The notes beneath the pieces were generated by a model that did not search any database, was not told the origin of the DNA, and saw nothing but the letters and a program-made list of their open reading frames with translations. This document shows, piece after piece, positions 23,195 through 37,940 of a DNA stretch of 64,000 bases. The stretch comes from Lepidurus packardi (lineage: Eukaryota > Arthropoda > Branchiopoda > Notostraca > Triopsidae). Within the stretch, counting starts at the first letter, position 1, and the number at the start of each line of letters is the position of its first letter. The translations under genes and the position numbers were made by a program. Location: positions 1 to 64,000 of the forward strand of contig JAKZAN010000075.1 of NCBI GenBank assembly GCA_023053545.1. The letters are read 5' to 3'.

Positions 23195-26100
23195 ACAAGC
23201 ATATTTCAACGAAATTTCAATGAAATTTCAGTGTAATTTCAATAAGATTTCGAGGAAATTTCAGGTAAAATTACAAGCATATTTCAACGAAATTTCAACG
23301 AAATTTCAGTGTAATTTCAATAAGATTTCGAGGAAATTTCAGGTAAAATTACAAGCAAATTTCAAGGAAATTTCATTGAAATTTCAGGTAAAATTACAAG
23401 CATATTTCAACGAAATTTCAATGAAATTTCAGTGTAATTTGAATAAGATTTCGAGGAAATTTCAGGTAAAATTACAAGTAAATTTCAACGAAATTTCATT
23501 GAAATTTCAGGTAAAATTACAAGCATATTTCAACGAAATTTCAATGAAATTTCGGTGTAATTTCAATAAGATTTCGAGGAAATTTCAGGTAAAATTACAA
23601 GCAAATTTCAAGGAAATTTCAGGTAAAATTACAAGCAAATTTCAACGAAATTTCATTGAAATTTCAGGTAAAATTACAAGCATATTTCAACGAAATTTAA
23701 TGGAAATTTCAGGTAAAATTACAAGCATATTTCTACGAAATTTCAATGAAATTTCAGTGTAATTTCAATAAGATTTCGAGGAAATTTCAGATAAAATTTA
23801 CTAGCAAATTTCAAGGAAATTTCATTGAAATTTCAGGTAAAATTACAAGCATATTTCAACGAAATTTCAATGATATTTCAGTGTAATTTCAATAAGATTT
23901 CGAGAAAATTTCAGGTAAAATTACAATCAAATTTCAAGGAATTTTCAATAAGATTTCGATGAAATTTCAGGTAAAATTACGAGCATATTTCAACGAAATT
24001 TCAATGAAATTTCAGTGTAATTTCAATAAGATTTCGAGGAAATTTCAGGTAAAATTACAAGCAAATTTCAAGGAAATTTCAGGTAAAATTACAAGCAAAT
24101 TTCAAGGAAATTTCATTGAAATTTCAGGTAAAATTACAAGCAAATTTCAAGGAAATTTCATTGAAATTTCAGGTAAAATTACAAGCATATTTCAACGAAA
24201 TTTCATTGGAATTTCAGGTAAAATTACAAACATATTTCAACGAAATTTCAATGAAATTTCAGTGTAATTTCAATAAGATTTCGAGGAAATTTCAGGTAAA
24301 ATTACAAGCAAATTTCAAGGAAATTTCAGGTAAAATTACTCAACGAAATTTCATTGAAATTTCAGGTAAAATTACAAGCATATTTCAATGAAATTTCAGG
24401 TAAAATTACAAGCATGTTTCAATGAAATTTCAATGAAATGTCGGTGTAATTTCAATAAGATTTCGAGGAAATTTCAGGTAAAATTACAAGCAAATTTGAA
24501 GGAAATTTCAGGTAAAATTACAAGCAAATTTCAAGGAAATTTCATTGAAATTTCAGGTAAAATTACAAGCATATTTCAACGAAATTTCATTGGAATTTCA
24601 GGTAAAATTACAAACATATTTCAACGAAATTTCAATGAAATTTCAGTGTAATTTCAATAAGATTTCGAGGAAATTTCAGGTAAAATTACAAGCAAATTTA
24701 AAGGAAATTTCAGGTAAAATTACAAGCAAATTTCAAGGAAATTTCAGGTAAAATTACTCAACGAAATTTCATTGAAATTTCAGGTAAAATTACAAGCATA
24801 TTTCAATGAAATTTCAGGTAAAATTACAAGCATGTTTCAATGAAATTTCAATGAAATGTCGGTGTAATTTCAATAAGATTTCGAGGAAATTTCAGGTAAA
24901 ATTACAAGCAAATTTGAAGGAAATTTCAGGTAAAATTACAAGCAAATTTCAAGGAAATTTCATTGAAATTTCAGGTAAAATTACAAGCATATTTCAACGA
25001 AATTTCATTGAAATTTCAGGTAAAATTACAAGCATGTTTCAATGAAATTTCAATGAAATTTCGGTGTAATTTCAATAAGATTTCGAGGAAATTTCAGGTA
25101 AAATTAAAAGCAAATTTCAAGGAAATTTCAGGTAAAATTACAAGCAAATTTCAACGAAATTTCATTGAAATTTCAGGTAAAATTACAAGCAAATTTCAAC
25201 GAAATTTCATTGAAATTTCAGGTAAAATTACAAGCATGTTTCAATGAAATTTCAATGAAATTTCGGTGTAATTTCAATAAGATTTCGAGGAAATTTCAGG
25301 TAAAATTACAAGCAAATTTGAAGGAAATTTCATTGAAATTTCAGGTAAAATTACAAGCATATTTCAACGAAATTTCATTGAAATTTCAGGTAAAATTACA
25401 AGCATATTTCAACGAAATTTCAATGAAATTTCAGTGTAATTTCAATAAGATTTCGAGGAAATTTCAGGTAAAATTACAAGCAAATTTCAGTGTAATTTCA
25501 ATTAGATTTCGAGGAAATTTCAGGTAAAATTACAAGCAAATTTCAGTGTAATTTCAATTAGATTTCGAGGAAATTTCAGGTAAAATTACAAGCAAATTTC
25601 AGTGTAATTTCAATTAGATTTCGAGGAAATTTCAGTTAAAATTACAAGCAAATTTCTAGGAAATTTCATTGAAATTTCAGGTAAAATTACAAGCATATTT
25701 CAACGAAATTTCAATGAAATTTCAGTGTAATTTCAATAAGATTTCGAGGAAATTTCAGGTAAAATTACAAGCAAATTTCAAGGCAATTTCAGGTAAAATT
25801 ACAATCAAATTTCAGGTAAAATTACAAGCAAATTTCAAGGCAATTTCAGGTAAAATTACAGTCAAATTTCAACGAAATTTCATTGAAATTTCAGGTAAAA
25901 TTACAAGCATATTTCAACGAAATTTCAATGAAATTTCAGTGTAATTTGAATAAGATTTCGAGGAAATTTCAGGTAAAATTACAAGTAAATTTCAACGAAA
26001 TTTCATTGAAATTTCAGGTAAAATTACAAGCATATTTCAACGAAATTTCAATGAAATTTCGGTGTAATTTCAATAAGATTTCGAGGAAATTTCAGGTAAA

Positions 26101-29100
26101 ATTACAAGCAAATTTCAAGGAAATTTCAGGTAAAATTACAAGCAAATTTCAACGAAATTTCATTGAAATTTCAGGTAAAATTACAAGCATATTTCAACGA
26201 AATTTAATGGAAATTTCAGGTAAAATTACAAGCATAATTCTACGAAATTTCAATGAAATTTCAGTGTAATTTCAATAAGATTTCGAGGAAATTTCAGATA
26301 AAATTTACTAGCAAATTTCAAGGAAATTTCATTGAAATTTCAGGTAAAATTACAAGCATATTTCAACGAAATTTCAATGATATTTCAGTGTAATTTCAAT
26401 AAGATTTCGAGAAAATTTCAGGTAAAATTACAATCAAATTTCAAGGAATTTTCAATAAGATTTCGATTAAATTTCAGGTAAAATTACGAGAATATTTCAA
26501 CGAAATTTCAATGAAATTTCAGTGTAATTTCAATAAGATTTCGAGGAAATTTCAAGTAAAATTACAAGCAAATTTCAAGGAAATTTCAGGTAAAATTACA
26601 AGCAAATTTCAAGGAAATTTCATTGAAATTTCAGGTAAAATTACAAGCAAATTTCAAGGAAATTTCATTGAAATTTCAGGTAAAATTACAAGCATATTTC
26701 AACGAAATTTCATTGGAATTTCAGGTAAAATTACAAACATATTTCAACGAAATTTCAATGAAATTTCAGTGTAATTTCAATAAGATTTCGAGGAAATTTC
26801 AGGTAAAATTACAAGCAAATTTCAAGGAAATTTCAGGTAAAATTACAAGCAAATTTCAAGGAAATTTCAGGTAAAATTACTCAAGGAAATTTCATTGAAA
26901 TTTCAGGTAAAATTACAAGCATATTTCAATGAAATTTCAGGTAAAATTACAAGCATGTTTCAATGAAATTTCAATGAAATTTCGGTGTAATTTCAATAAG
27001 ATTTCGAGGAAATTTCAGGTAAAATTACAAGCAAATTTGAAGGAAATTTCAGGTAAAATTACAAGCAAATTTCAAGGAAATTTCATTGAAATTTCAGGTA
27101 AAATTACAAGCATATTTCAACGAAATTTCATTGAAATTTCAGGTAAAATTACAAGCATGTTTCAATGAAATTTCAATGAAATTTCGGTGTAATTTCAATA
27201 AGATTTCGAGGAAATTTCAGGTAAAATTACAAGCAAATTTGAAGGAAATTTCATTGAAATTTCAGGTAAAATTACAAGCATATTTCAGGGAAATTTCATT
27301 GAAATTTCAGGTAAAATTACAAGCATATTTCAACGAAATTTCAATGAAATTTCAGTGTAATTTCAATAAGATTTCGAGGAAATTTCAGGTAAAATTACAA
27401 GCAAATTTCAGTGTAATTTCAATTAGATTTCGAGGAAATTTCAGGTAAAATTACAAGCAAATTTCAGTGTAATTTCAATTAGATTTCGAGCAAATTTCAG
27501 GTAAAATTACAAGCAAATTTCAGTGTAATTTCAATTAGATTTCGAGGAAATTTCAGTTAAAATTACAAGCAAATTTCTAGGAAATTTCATTGAAATTTCA
27601 GGTAAAATTACAAGCATATTTCAACGAAATTTCAATGAAATTTCAGTGTAATTTCAATAAGATTTCGAGGAAATTTCAGGTAAAATTACAAGCAAATTTC
27701 AAGGCAATTTCAGGTAAAATTACAATCAAATTTCAGGTAAAATTACAAGCAAATTTCAAGGCAATTTCAGGTAAAATTACAGTCAAATTTCAACGAAATT
27801 TCATTGAAATTTCAGGTAAAATTACAAGCATATTTCAACGAAATTTCAATGAAATTTCAGTGTAATTTCAATAAGATTTCGAGGAAATTTCAGGTAAAAT
27901 TACAAGCACATTTCAAGGAAATTTCATTGAAATTTCAGGTAAAATTACAAGCATATTTCAACGAAATTTCAATGAAATTTCAGTGTAATTTCAATAAGAT
28001 TTCGAGGAAATTTCAGGTAAAATTACAAGCAAATTTCAGTGTAATTTCAATTAGATTTCGAAGAAATTTCAGGTAAAATTACAAGCAAATTTCAGTGTAA
28101 TTTCAATTAGATTTCGAGGAAATTTCAGGTAAAATTACAAGCAAATTTCTAGGAAATTTCATTGAAATTTCAGGTAAAATTACAAGCATATTTCAACGAA
28201 ATTTCAATGAAATTTCAGTGTAATTTCAATAAGATTTCGAGGAAATTTCAGGTAAAATTACAAGCATATTTCAACGAAATTTCAACGAAATTTCAGTGTA
28301 ATTTCAATAAGATTTCGAGGAAATTTCAGGTAAAATTACAAGCAAATTTCAAGGAAATTTCATTGAAATTTCAGGTAAAATTACAAGCATATTTCAACGA
28401 AATTTCAATGAAATTTCAGTGTAATTTGAATAAGATTTCGAGGAAATTTCAGGTAAAATTACAAGTAAATTTCAACGAAATTTCATTGAAATTTCAGGTA
28501 AAATTACAAGCATATTTCAACGAAATTTCAATGAAATTTCGGTGTAATTTCAATAAGATTTCGAGGAAATTTCAGGTAAAATTACAAGCAAATTTCAAGG
28601 AAATTTCAGGTAAAATTACAAGCAAATTTCAACGAAATTTCATTGAAATTTCAGGTAAAATTACAAGCATATTTCAACGAAATTTAATGGAAATTTCAGG
28701 TAAAATTACAAGCATATTTCTACGAAATTTCAATGAAATTTCAGTGTAATTTCAATAAGATTTCGAGGAAATTTCAGATAAAATTTACTAGCAAATTTCA
28801 AGGAAATTTCATTGAAATTTCAGGTAAAATTACAAGCATATTTCAACGAAATTTCAATGATATTTCAGTGTAATTTCAATAAGATTTCGAGAAAATTTCA
28901 GGTAAAATTACAATCAAATTTCAAGGAATTTTCAATAAGATTTCGATGAAATTTCAGGTAAAATTACGAGCATATTTCAACGAAATTTCAATGAAATTTC
29001 AGTGTAATTTCAATAAGATTTCGAGGAAATTTCAGGTAAAATTACAAGCAAATTTCAAGGAAATTTCAGGTAAAATTACAAGCAAATTTCAAGGAAATTT

Positions 29101-32100
29101 CATTGAAATTTCAGGTAAAATTACAAGCAAATTTCAAGGAAATTTCATTGAAATTTCAGGTAAAATTACAAGCATATTTCAACGAAATTTCATTGGAATT
29201 TCAGGTAAAATTACAAACATATTTCAACGAAATTTCAATGAAATTTCAGTGTAATTTCAATAAGATTTCGAGGAAATTTCAGGTAAAATTACAAGCAAAT
29301 TTCAAGGAAATTTCAGGTAAAATTACTCAACGAAATTTCATTGAAATTTCAGGTAAAATTACAAGCATATTTCAATGAAATTTCAGGTAAAATTACAAGC
29401 ATGTTTCAATGAAATTTCAATGAAATGTCGGTGTAATTTCAATAAGATTTCGAGGAAATTTCAGGTAAAATTACAAGCAAATTTGAAGGAAATTTCAGGT
29501 AAAATTACAAGCAAATTTCAAGGAAATTTCATTGAAATTTCAGGTAAAATTACAAGCATATTTCAACGAAATTTCATTGGAATTTCAGGTAAAATTACAA
29601 ACATATTTCAACGAAATTTCAATGAAATTTCAGTGTAATTTCAATAAGATTTCGAGGAAATTTCAGGTAAAATTACAAGCAAATTTAAAGGAAATTTCAG
29701 GTAAAATTACAAGCAAATTTCAAGGAAATTTCAGGTAAAATTACTCAACGAAATTTCATTGAAATTTCAGGTAAAATTACAAGCATATTTCAATGAAATT
29801 TCAGGTAAAATTACAAGCATGTTTCAATGAAATTTCAATGAAATGTCGGTGTAATTTCAATAAGATTTCGAGGAAATTTCAGGTAAAATTACAAGCAAAT
29901 TTGAAGGAAATTTCAGGTAAAATTACAAGCAAATTTCAAGGAAATTTCATTGAAATTTCAGGTAAAATTACAAGCATATTTCAACGAAATTTCATTGAAA
30001 TTTCAGGTAAAATTACAAGCATGTTTCAATGAAATTTCAATGAAATTTCGGTGTAATTTCAATAAGATTTCGAGGAAATTTCAGGTAAAATTAAAAGCAA
30101 ATTTCAAGGAAATTTCAGGTAAAATTACAAGCAAATTTCAACGAAATTTCATTGAAATTTCAGGTAAAATTACAAGCAAATTTCAACGAAATTTCATTGA
30201 AATTTCAGGTAAAATTACAAGCATGTTTCAATGAAATTTCAATGAAATTTCGGTGTAATTTCAATAAGATTTCGAGGAAATTTCAGGTAAAATTACAAGC
30301 AAATTTGAAGGAAATTTCATTGAAATTTCAGGTAAAATTACAAGCATATTTCAACGAAATTTCATTGAAATTTCAGGTAAAATTACAAGCATATTTCAAC
30401 GAAATTTCAATGAAATTTCAGTGTAATTTCAATAAGATTTCGAGGAAATTTCAGGTAAAATTACAAGCAAATTTCAGTGTAATTTCAATTAGATTTCGAG
30501 GAAATTTCAGGTAAAATTACAAGCAAATTTCAGTGTAATTTCAATTAGATTTCGAGGAAATTTCAGGTAAAATTACAAGCAAATTTCAGTGTAATTTCAA
30601 TTAGATTTCGAGGAAATTTCAGTTAAAATTACAAGCAAATTTCTAGGAAATTTCATTGAAATTTCAGGTAAAATTACAAGCATATTTCAACGAAATTTCA
30701 ATGAAATTTCAGTGTAATTTCAATAAGATTTCGAGGAAATTTCAGGTAAAATTACAAGCAAATTTCAAGGCAATTTCAGGTAAAATTACAATCAAATTTC
30801 AGGTAAAATTACAAGCAAATTTCAAGGCAATTTCAGGTAAAATTACAGTCAAATTTCAACGAAATTTCATTGAAATTTCAGGTAAAATTACAAGCATATT
30901 TCAACGAAATTTCAATGAAATTTCAGTGTAATTTGAATAAGATTTCGAGGAAATTTCAGGTAAAATTACAAGTAAATTTCAACGAAATTTCATTGAAATT
31001 TCAGGTAAAATTACAAGCATATTTCAACGAAATTTCAATGAAATTTCGGTGTAATTTCAATAAGATTTCGAGGAAATTTCAGGTAAAATTACAAGCAAAT
31101 TTCAAGGAAATTTCAGGTAAAATTACAAGCAAATTTCAACGAAATTTCATTGAAATTTCAGGTAAAATTACAAGCATATTTCAACGAAATTTAATGGAAA
31201 TTTCAGGTAAAATTACAAGCATAATTCTACGAAATTTCAATGAAATTTCAGTGTAATTTCAATAAGATTTCGAGGAAATTTCAGATAAAATTTACTAGCA
31301 AATTTCAAGGAAATTTCATTGAAATTTCAGGTAAAATTACAAGCATATTTCAACGAAATTTCAATGATATTTCAGTGTAATTTCAATAAGATTTCGAGAA
31401 AATTTCAGGTAAAATTACAATCAAATTTCAAGGAATTTTCAATAAGATTTCGATTAAATTTCAGGTAAAATTACGAGAATATTTCAACGAAATTTCAATG
31501 AAATTTCAGTGTAATTTCAATAAGATTTCGAGGAAATTTCAAGTAAAATTACAAGCAAATTTCAAGGAAATTTCAGGTAAAATTACAAGCAAATTTCAAG
31601 GAAATTTCATTGAAATTTCAGGTAAAATTACAAGCAAATTTCAAGGAAATTTCATTGAAATTTCAGGTAAAATTACAAGCATATTTCAACGAAATTTCAT
31701 TGGAATTTCAGGTAAAATTACAAACATATTTCAACGAAATTTCAATGAAATTTCAGTGTAATTTCAATAAGATTTCGAGGAAATTTCAGGTAAAATTACA
31801 AGCAAATTTCAAGGAAATTTCAGGTAAAATTACAAGCAAATTTCAAGGAAATTTCAGGTAAAATTACTCAAGGAAATTTCATTGAAATTTCAGGTAAAAT
31901 TACAAGCATATTTCAATGAAATTTCAGGTAAAATTACAAGCATGTTTCAATGAAATTTCAATGAAATTTCGGTGTAATTTCAATAAGATTTCGAGGAAAT
32001 TTCAGGTAAAATTACAAGCAAATTTGAAGGAAATTTCAGGTAAAATTACAAGCAAATTTCAAGGAAATTTCATTGAAATTTCAGGTAAAATTACAAGCAT

Positions 32101-33232
32101 ATTTCAACGAAATTTCATTGAAATTTCAGGTAAAATTACAAGCATGTTTCAATGAAATTTCAATGAAATTTCGGTGTAATTTCAATAAGATTTCGAGGAA
32201 ATTTCAGGTAAAATTACAAGCAAATTTGAAGGAAATTTCATTGAAATTTCAGGTAAAATTACAAGCATATTTCAGGGAAATTTCATTGAAATTTCAGGTA
32301 AAATTACAAGCATATTTCAACGAAATTTCAATGAAATTTCAGTGTAATTTCAATAAGATTTCGAGGAAATTTCAGGTAAAATTACAAGCAAATTTCAGTG
32401 TAATTTCAATTAGATTTCGAGGAAATTTCAGGTAAAATTACAAGCAAATTTCAGTGTAATTTCAATTAGATTTCGAGCAAATTTCAGGTAAAATTACAAG
32501 CAAATTTCAGTGTAATTTCAATTAGATTTCGAGGAAATTTCAGTTAAAATTACAAGCAAATTTCTAGGAAATTTCATTGAAATTTCAGGTAAAATTACAA
32601 GCATATTTCAACGAAATTTCAATGAAATTTCAGTGTAATTTCAATAAGATTTCGAGGAAATTTCAGGTAAAATTACAAGCAAATTTCAAGGCAATTTCAG
32701 GTAAAATTACAATCAAATTTCAGGTAAAATTACAAGCAAATTTCAAGGCAATTTCAGGTAAAATTACAGTCAAATTTCAACGAAATTTCATTGAAATTTC
32801 AGGTAAAATTACAAGCATATTTCAACGAAATTTCAATGAAATTTCAGTGTAATTTCAATAAGATTTCGAGGAAATTTCAGGTAAAATTACAAGCACATTT
32901 CAAGGAAATTTCATTGAAATTTCAGGTAAAATTACAAGCATATTTCAACGAAATTTCAATGAAATTTCAGTGTAATTTCAATAAGATTTCGAGGAAATTT
33001 CAGGTAAAATTACAAGCAAATTTCAGTGTAATTTCAATTAGATTTCGAAGAAATTTCAGGTAAAATTACAAGCAAATTTCAGTGTAATTTCAATTAGATT
33101 TCGAGGAAATTTCAGGTAAAATTACAAGCAAATTTCTAGGAAATTTCATTGAAATTTCAGGTAAAATTACAAGCATATTTCAACGAAATTTCAATGAAAT
33201 TTCAGTGTAATTTCAATAAGATTTCGAGGAAA
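23195..33232. repeat. 4,987-bp tandem duplication, apparently identical copies
   Basis: About 23195-28245 and 28182-33232 carry the same module string at a constant offset of 4,987 bp. Every private variant I checked recurs: aatttaatggaaat, the cataattctacg variant at 26231 and 31218, gagaatatttc at 26489 and 31476, and gagcaaatttc at 27488 and 32475. I saw no difference by eye. Within each copy there are two related halves (offsets 2,507 and 2,480 bp) that do differ at scattered bases, so the 5-kb event is younger than the 2.5-kb one. The left edge of copy 1 coincides with the LINE's right end. Confidence 0.88.
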
Positions 33233-36200
33233 TTTCAGGTAAAATTACAAGCAAATTTCAAGGCAATTTCAGGTAAAATTACAATCAAATTTCAGGTAAA
33301 ATTACAAGCAAATTTCAAGGCAATTTCAGGTATAATTACAGTCAAATTTCAACGAAATTTCATTGAAATTTCAGGTAAAATTACAAGCATATTTCAACGA
33401 AATTTCAATGAAATTTCAGTGTAATTTCAATAAGATTTCGAGGAAATTTCAGGTAAAATTACAAGCACATTTCAAGGAAATTTCATTGAAATTTCAGGTA
33501 AAATTACCAGCATATTTCAACGAAATTTCAATGAAATTTCAGTGTAATTTCAATAAGATTTCGAGGAAATTTCAGGTAAAATTACAATCAAATTTCAACG
33601 AAATTTCAATAAGATTTCGAGGAAATTTCAGGTAAAATTACAAGCATATTTCAACGAAATTTCAACGAAATTTCAGTGTAATTTCAATAAGATTTCGTGG
33701 AAATTTCAGGTAAAATTACAAGCATATTTCAACGAAATTTCAATGAAATTTCAGTGTAATTTCAATAAGATTTCGAGGAAATTTCAGGTAAAATTACAAG
33801 CAAATTTCAGTGTAATTTCAATTAGATTTCGAGGAAATTTCAGGTAAAATTACAAGCAAATTTCAGTGTAATTTCAATTAGATTTCGAGGAAATTTCAGG
33901 TAAAATTACAAGCAAATTTCAGTGTAATTTCAATTAGATTTCGAGGAAATTTCAGTTAAAATTACAAGCAAATTTCTAGGAAATTTCATTGAAATTTCAG
34001 GTAAAATTACAAGCATATTTCAACGAAATTTCAATGAAATTTCAGTGTAATTTCAATAAGATTTCGAGGAAATTTCAGGTAAAATTACAAGCAAATTTCA
34101 AGGCAATTTCAGGTAAAATTACAATCAAATTTCAGGTAAAATTACAAGCAAATTTCAAGGCAATTTCAGGTAAAATTACAGTCAAATTTCAACGAAATTT
34201 CATTGAAATTTCAGGTAAAATTACAAGCATATTTCAACGAAATTTCAATGAAATTTCAGTGTAATTTCAATAAGATTTCGAGGAAATTTCAAGTAAAATT
34301 ACAAGCACATTTCAAGGAAATTTCATTGAAATTTCAGGTAAAATTACAAGCATATTTCAACGAAATTTCAATGAAATTTCAGTGTAATTTCAATAAGATT
34401 TCGAGGAAATTTCAGGTAAAATTACAAGCAAATTTCAGTGTAATTTCAATTAGATTTCGAGGAAATTTCAGGTAAAATTACAAGCAAATTTCAGTGTAAT
34501 TTCAATTAGATTTCGAGGAAATTTCAGGTAAAATTACAAGCAAATTTCTAGGAAATTTCATTGAAATTTCAGGTAAAATTACAAGCATATTTCAACGAAA
34601 TTTCAATGAAATTTCAGTGTAATTTCAATAAGATTTCGAGGAAATTTCAGGTAAAATTACAAGCATATTTCAACGAAATTTCATTGAAATTTCAGGTAAA
34701 ATTACAAGCATATTTCAACGAAATTTCAATAAAATTTCAGTGTAATTTCAATAAGATTTCGAGGAAATTTCAGGTAAAATTACAAGCATATTTCAACGAA
34801 ATTTCAATGAAATTTCAGTGTAATTTCAATAAGATTTCGAGGAAATTTCAGGTAAAATTACAAGCACATTTCAAGGAAATTTCATTGAAATTTCAGGTAA
34901 AATTACAAGCATATTTCAACGAAATTTCAATGAAATTTCAGTGTAATTTCAATAAGATTTCGAGGAAATTTCAGGTAAAATTACAAGCAAATTTCAACGA
35001 AATTTCAATAAGATTTCGATGAAATTTCAGGTAAAATTACAAGCATATTTCAACGAAATTTCAACGAAATTTCAGTGTAATTTCAATAAGATTTCGAGGA
35101 AATTTCAGGTAAAATTACAAGCAAATTTCAACGAAATTTCATTGAAATTGCAGGTAAAATTACAAGCATATTTCAACGAAATTTCAATGAAATTTCATTG
35201 TAATTTCAATAAGATTTCGAGGAAATTTCAGGTAAAATTACAAGCAAATTTCAAGGAAATTTCATTGAAATTTCAGGTAAAATTACAAGCATATTTCAAC
35301 GAAATTTCAATGAAATTTCAGTGTAATTTCAATAAGATTTCGAGGAAATTTCAGGTAAAATTACAAGCAAATTTCAAGGAAATTTCAGGTAAAACTACAA
35401 GCAAATTTCAACGAAATTTCATGTAAAATTACAAGCATATTTCAACGAAATTTCAATGAAATTTCAGTGTAATTTCAATAAGATTTCGAGGAAATTTCAG
35501 GTAAAATTACAAGCAAATTTCAAGGAAATTTCAGGTAAAATTACAAGCAAATTTCAACGAAATTTCATTGAAATTTCAGGTAAAATTACAAGCATATTTC
35601 AACGAAATTTCAATGAAATTTCAGTGTAATTTCAATAAGATTTCGAGGAAATTTCAGGTAAAATTACAAGCACATTTAAAGGAAATTTCATTGAAATTTC
35701 AGGTAAAATTACCAGCATATTTCAACGAAATTTCAATGAAATTTCAGTGTAATTTCAATAAGATTTCGAGGAAATTTCAGGTAAAATTACAAGCAAATTT
35801 CAACGAAATTTCAATAAGATTTCGAGGAAATTTCAGGTAAAATTACAAGCATATTTCAACGAAATTTCAACGAAATTTCAGTGTAATTTCAATAAGATTT
35901 CGTGGAAATTTCAGGTAAAATTACAAGCAAATTTCAAGGAAATTTCATTGAAATTTCAGGTAAAATTACAAGCATATTTCAACGAAATTTCAATGAAATT
36001 TCAGTGTAATTTCAATAAGATTTCGAGGAAATTTCAGGTAAAATTACAAGCAAATTTCAACGAAATTTCAATAAGATTTCGAGGAAATTTCAGGTAAAAT
36101 TACAAGCATATTTCAACGAAATTTCAACGAAATTTCAGTGTAATTTCAATAAGATTTCGTGGAAATTTCAGGTAAAATTACAAGCAAATTTCAAGGAAAT

Positions 36201-37510
36201 TTCATTGAAATTTCAGGTAAAATTACAAGCATATTTCAACGAAATTTCAATGAAATTTCGGTGTAATTTCAATAAGATTTCGAGGAAATTTCAGGTAAAA
36301 TTACAAACAAATTTGAAGGAAATTTCAGGTAAAATTACAAGCAAATTTCAAGGAAATTTCATTGAAATTTCAGGTAAAATTACAAGCATATTTCAACGAA
36401 ATTTCATTGAAATTTCAGGTAAAATTACAAGCATATTTCAACGAAATTTCAATGAAATTTCAGTGTAATTTCAATAAGATTTCGAGGAAATTTCAGGTAA
36501 AATTACAAGCATATTTCAACGAAATTTCATTGAAATTTCAGGTAAAATTACAAGCATATTTCAACGAAATTTCAATAAAATTTCAGTGTAATTTCAATAA
36601 GATTTCGAGGAAATTTCAGGTAAAATTACAAGCATATTTCAACGAAATTTCAATGAAATTTCAGTGTAATTTCAATAAGATTTCGAGGAAATTTCAGGTA
36701 AAATTACAAGCACATTTCAAGGAAATTTCATTGAAATTTCAGGTAAAATTACAAGCATATTTCAACGAAATTTCAATGAAATTTCAGTGTAATTTCAATA
36801 AGATTTCGAGGAAATTTCAGGTAAAATTACAAGCAAATTTCAACGAAATTTCAATAAGATTTCGAGGAAATTTCAGGTAAAATTACAAGCATATTTCAAC
36901 GAAATTTCAACGAAATTTCAGTGTAATTTCAATAAGATTTCGAGGAAATTTCAGGTAAAATTACAAGCAAATTTCAACGAAATTTCATTGAAATTGCAGG
37001 TAAAATTACAAGCATATTTCAACGAAATTTCAATGAAATTTCATTGTAATTTCAATAAGATTTCGAGGAAATTTCAGGTAAAATTACAAGCAAATTTCAA
37101 GGAAATTTCATTGAAATTTCAGGTAAAATTACAAGCAAATTTCAAGGAAATTTCAGGTGAAATTTCAGGTAAAATTACAAGCAAATTTCAAGGAAATTTC
37201 AGGTAAAATTACAAGCAAATTTCAACGAAATTTCATGTAAAATTACAAGCATATTTCAACGAAATTTCAATGAAATTTCAGTGTAATTTCAATAAGATTT
37301 CGAGGAAATTTCAGGTAAAATTACAAGCAAATTTCAAGGAAATTTCAGGTAAAATTACAAGCAAATTTCAACGAAATTTCATGTAAAATTACAAGCATAT
37401 TTCAACGAAATTTCAATGAAATTTCGGTGTAATTTCAATAAGATTTCGAGGAAATTTCAGGTAAAATTACAAACAAATTTGAAGGAAATTTCAGGTAAAA
37501 TTACAAGCAC
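23195..37510. repeat. Satellite 1 array, right block
   Basis: Continuation of the satellite on the other side of the LINE, with the same 34-, 33- and 11-bp modules and the same strand polarity as the left block. It adds variants rare on the left: an aattagatttcgagg version of the 33-bp module combined with a shortened 23-bp module into 56-bp units (about 25488-25650, 27409-27570, 30475-30640, 32396-32560, 33800-33960), the caaggcaatttcagg variant, and a ctaggaaatt variant. First 13 bases are the LINE target duplication (right copy, 23195-23207). The array ends with ttacaagcac at 37510, directly against the BEL LTR. No gene or other element is inside. Confidence 0.97.
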
Positions 37511-37940
37511 TGTCGGAAATATTGGTCAGTTAAATATTGGGGAAACTTAAACCCTGCGTTGTGTATTTTTAATGGATAAGTTTTTGGCTCGGTCTTACGA
37601 CTTTTATTAATGCCAGCAAGGCAGCGCACATACAAAGCTAGGAGAGAGCTTGCACCAAGGTGCAGTGGAACATTGGTCTCTATCGAAAACCGACTGCCTT
37701 TTATAGGGGGCCAAATGTCAGAGAAAGAACTAGAAGAAAGGTTTAGAAGTACTGAAGGAAAGGTTAGCTTTGGCAGCACGTGCAGGGTGGATCGAAAAGA
37801 ATGGATCAATAATTTGAAAAACAGAAAGAAGCGATCGATAGGGTACAAAACTGAACATTGAACGCGTGCTGCGAAAAATAGAATAGGAGGTAGGATAGAA
37901 AGGAGATAGGACAGAAAGGAGGAAATCGGAATTTCCGACA
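37511..37940 (-). repeat. BEL 3' LTR (left copy)
   Basis: 430 bp starting TGTCGGAAAT and ending ATTTCCGACA, so the termini are perfect 10-bp inverted repeats with the canonical TG...CA ends. Differs from the right copy by two substitutions. Contains, on the - strand, a TATAAAAG box (37698-37705) and about 90 bp further an AATAAA signal (37603-37608) that would end the element transcript in this copy. A 146-codon - strand reading frame inside the LTR has no recognisable domain. Confidence 0.95.
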
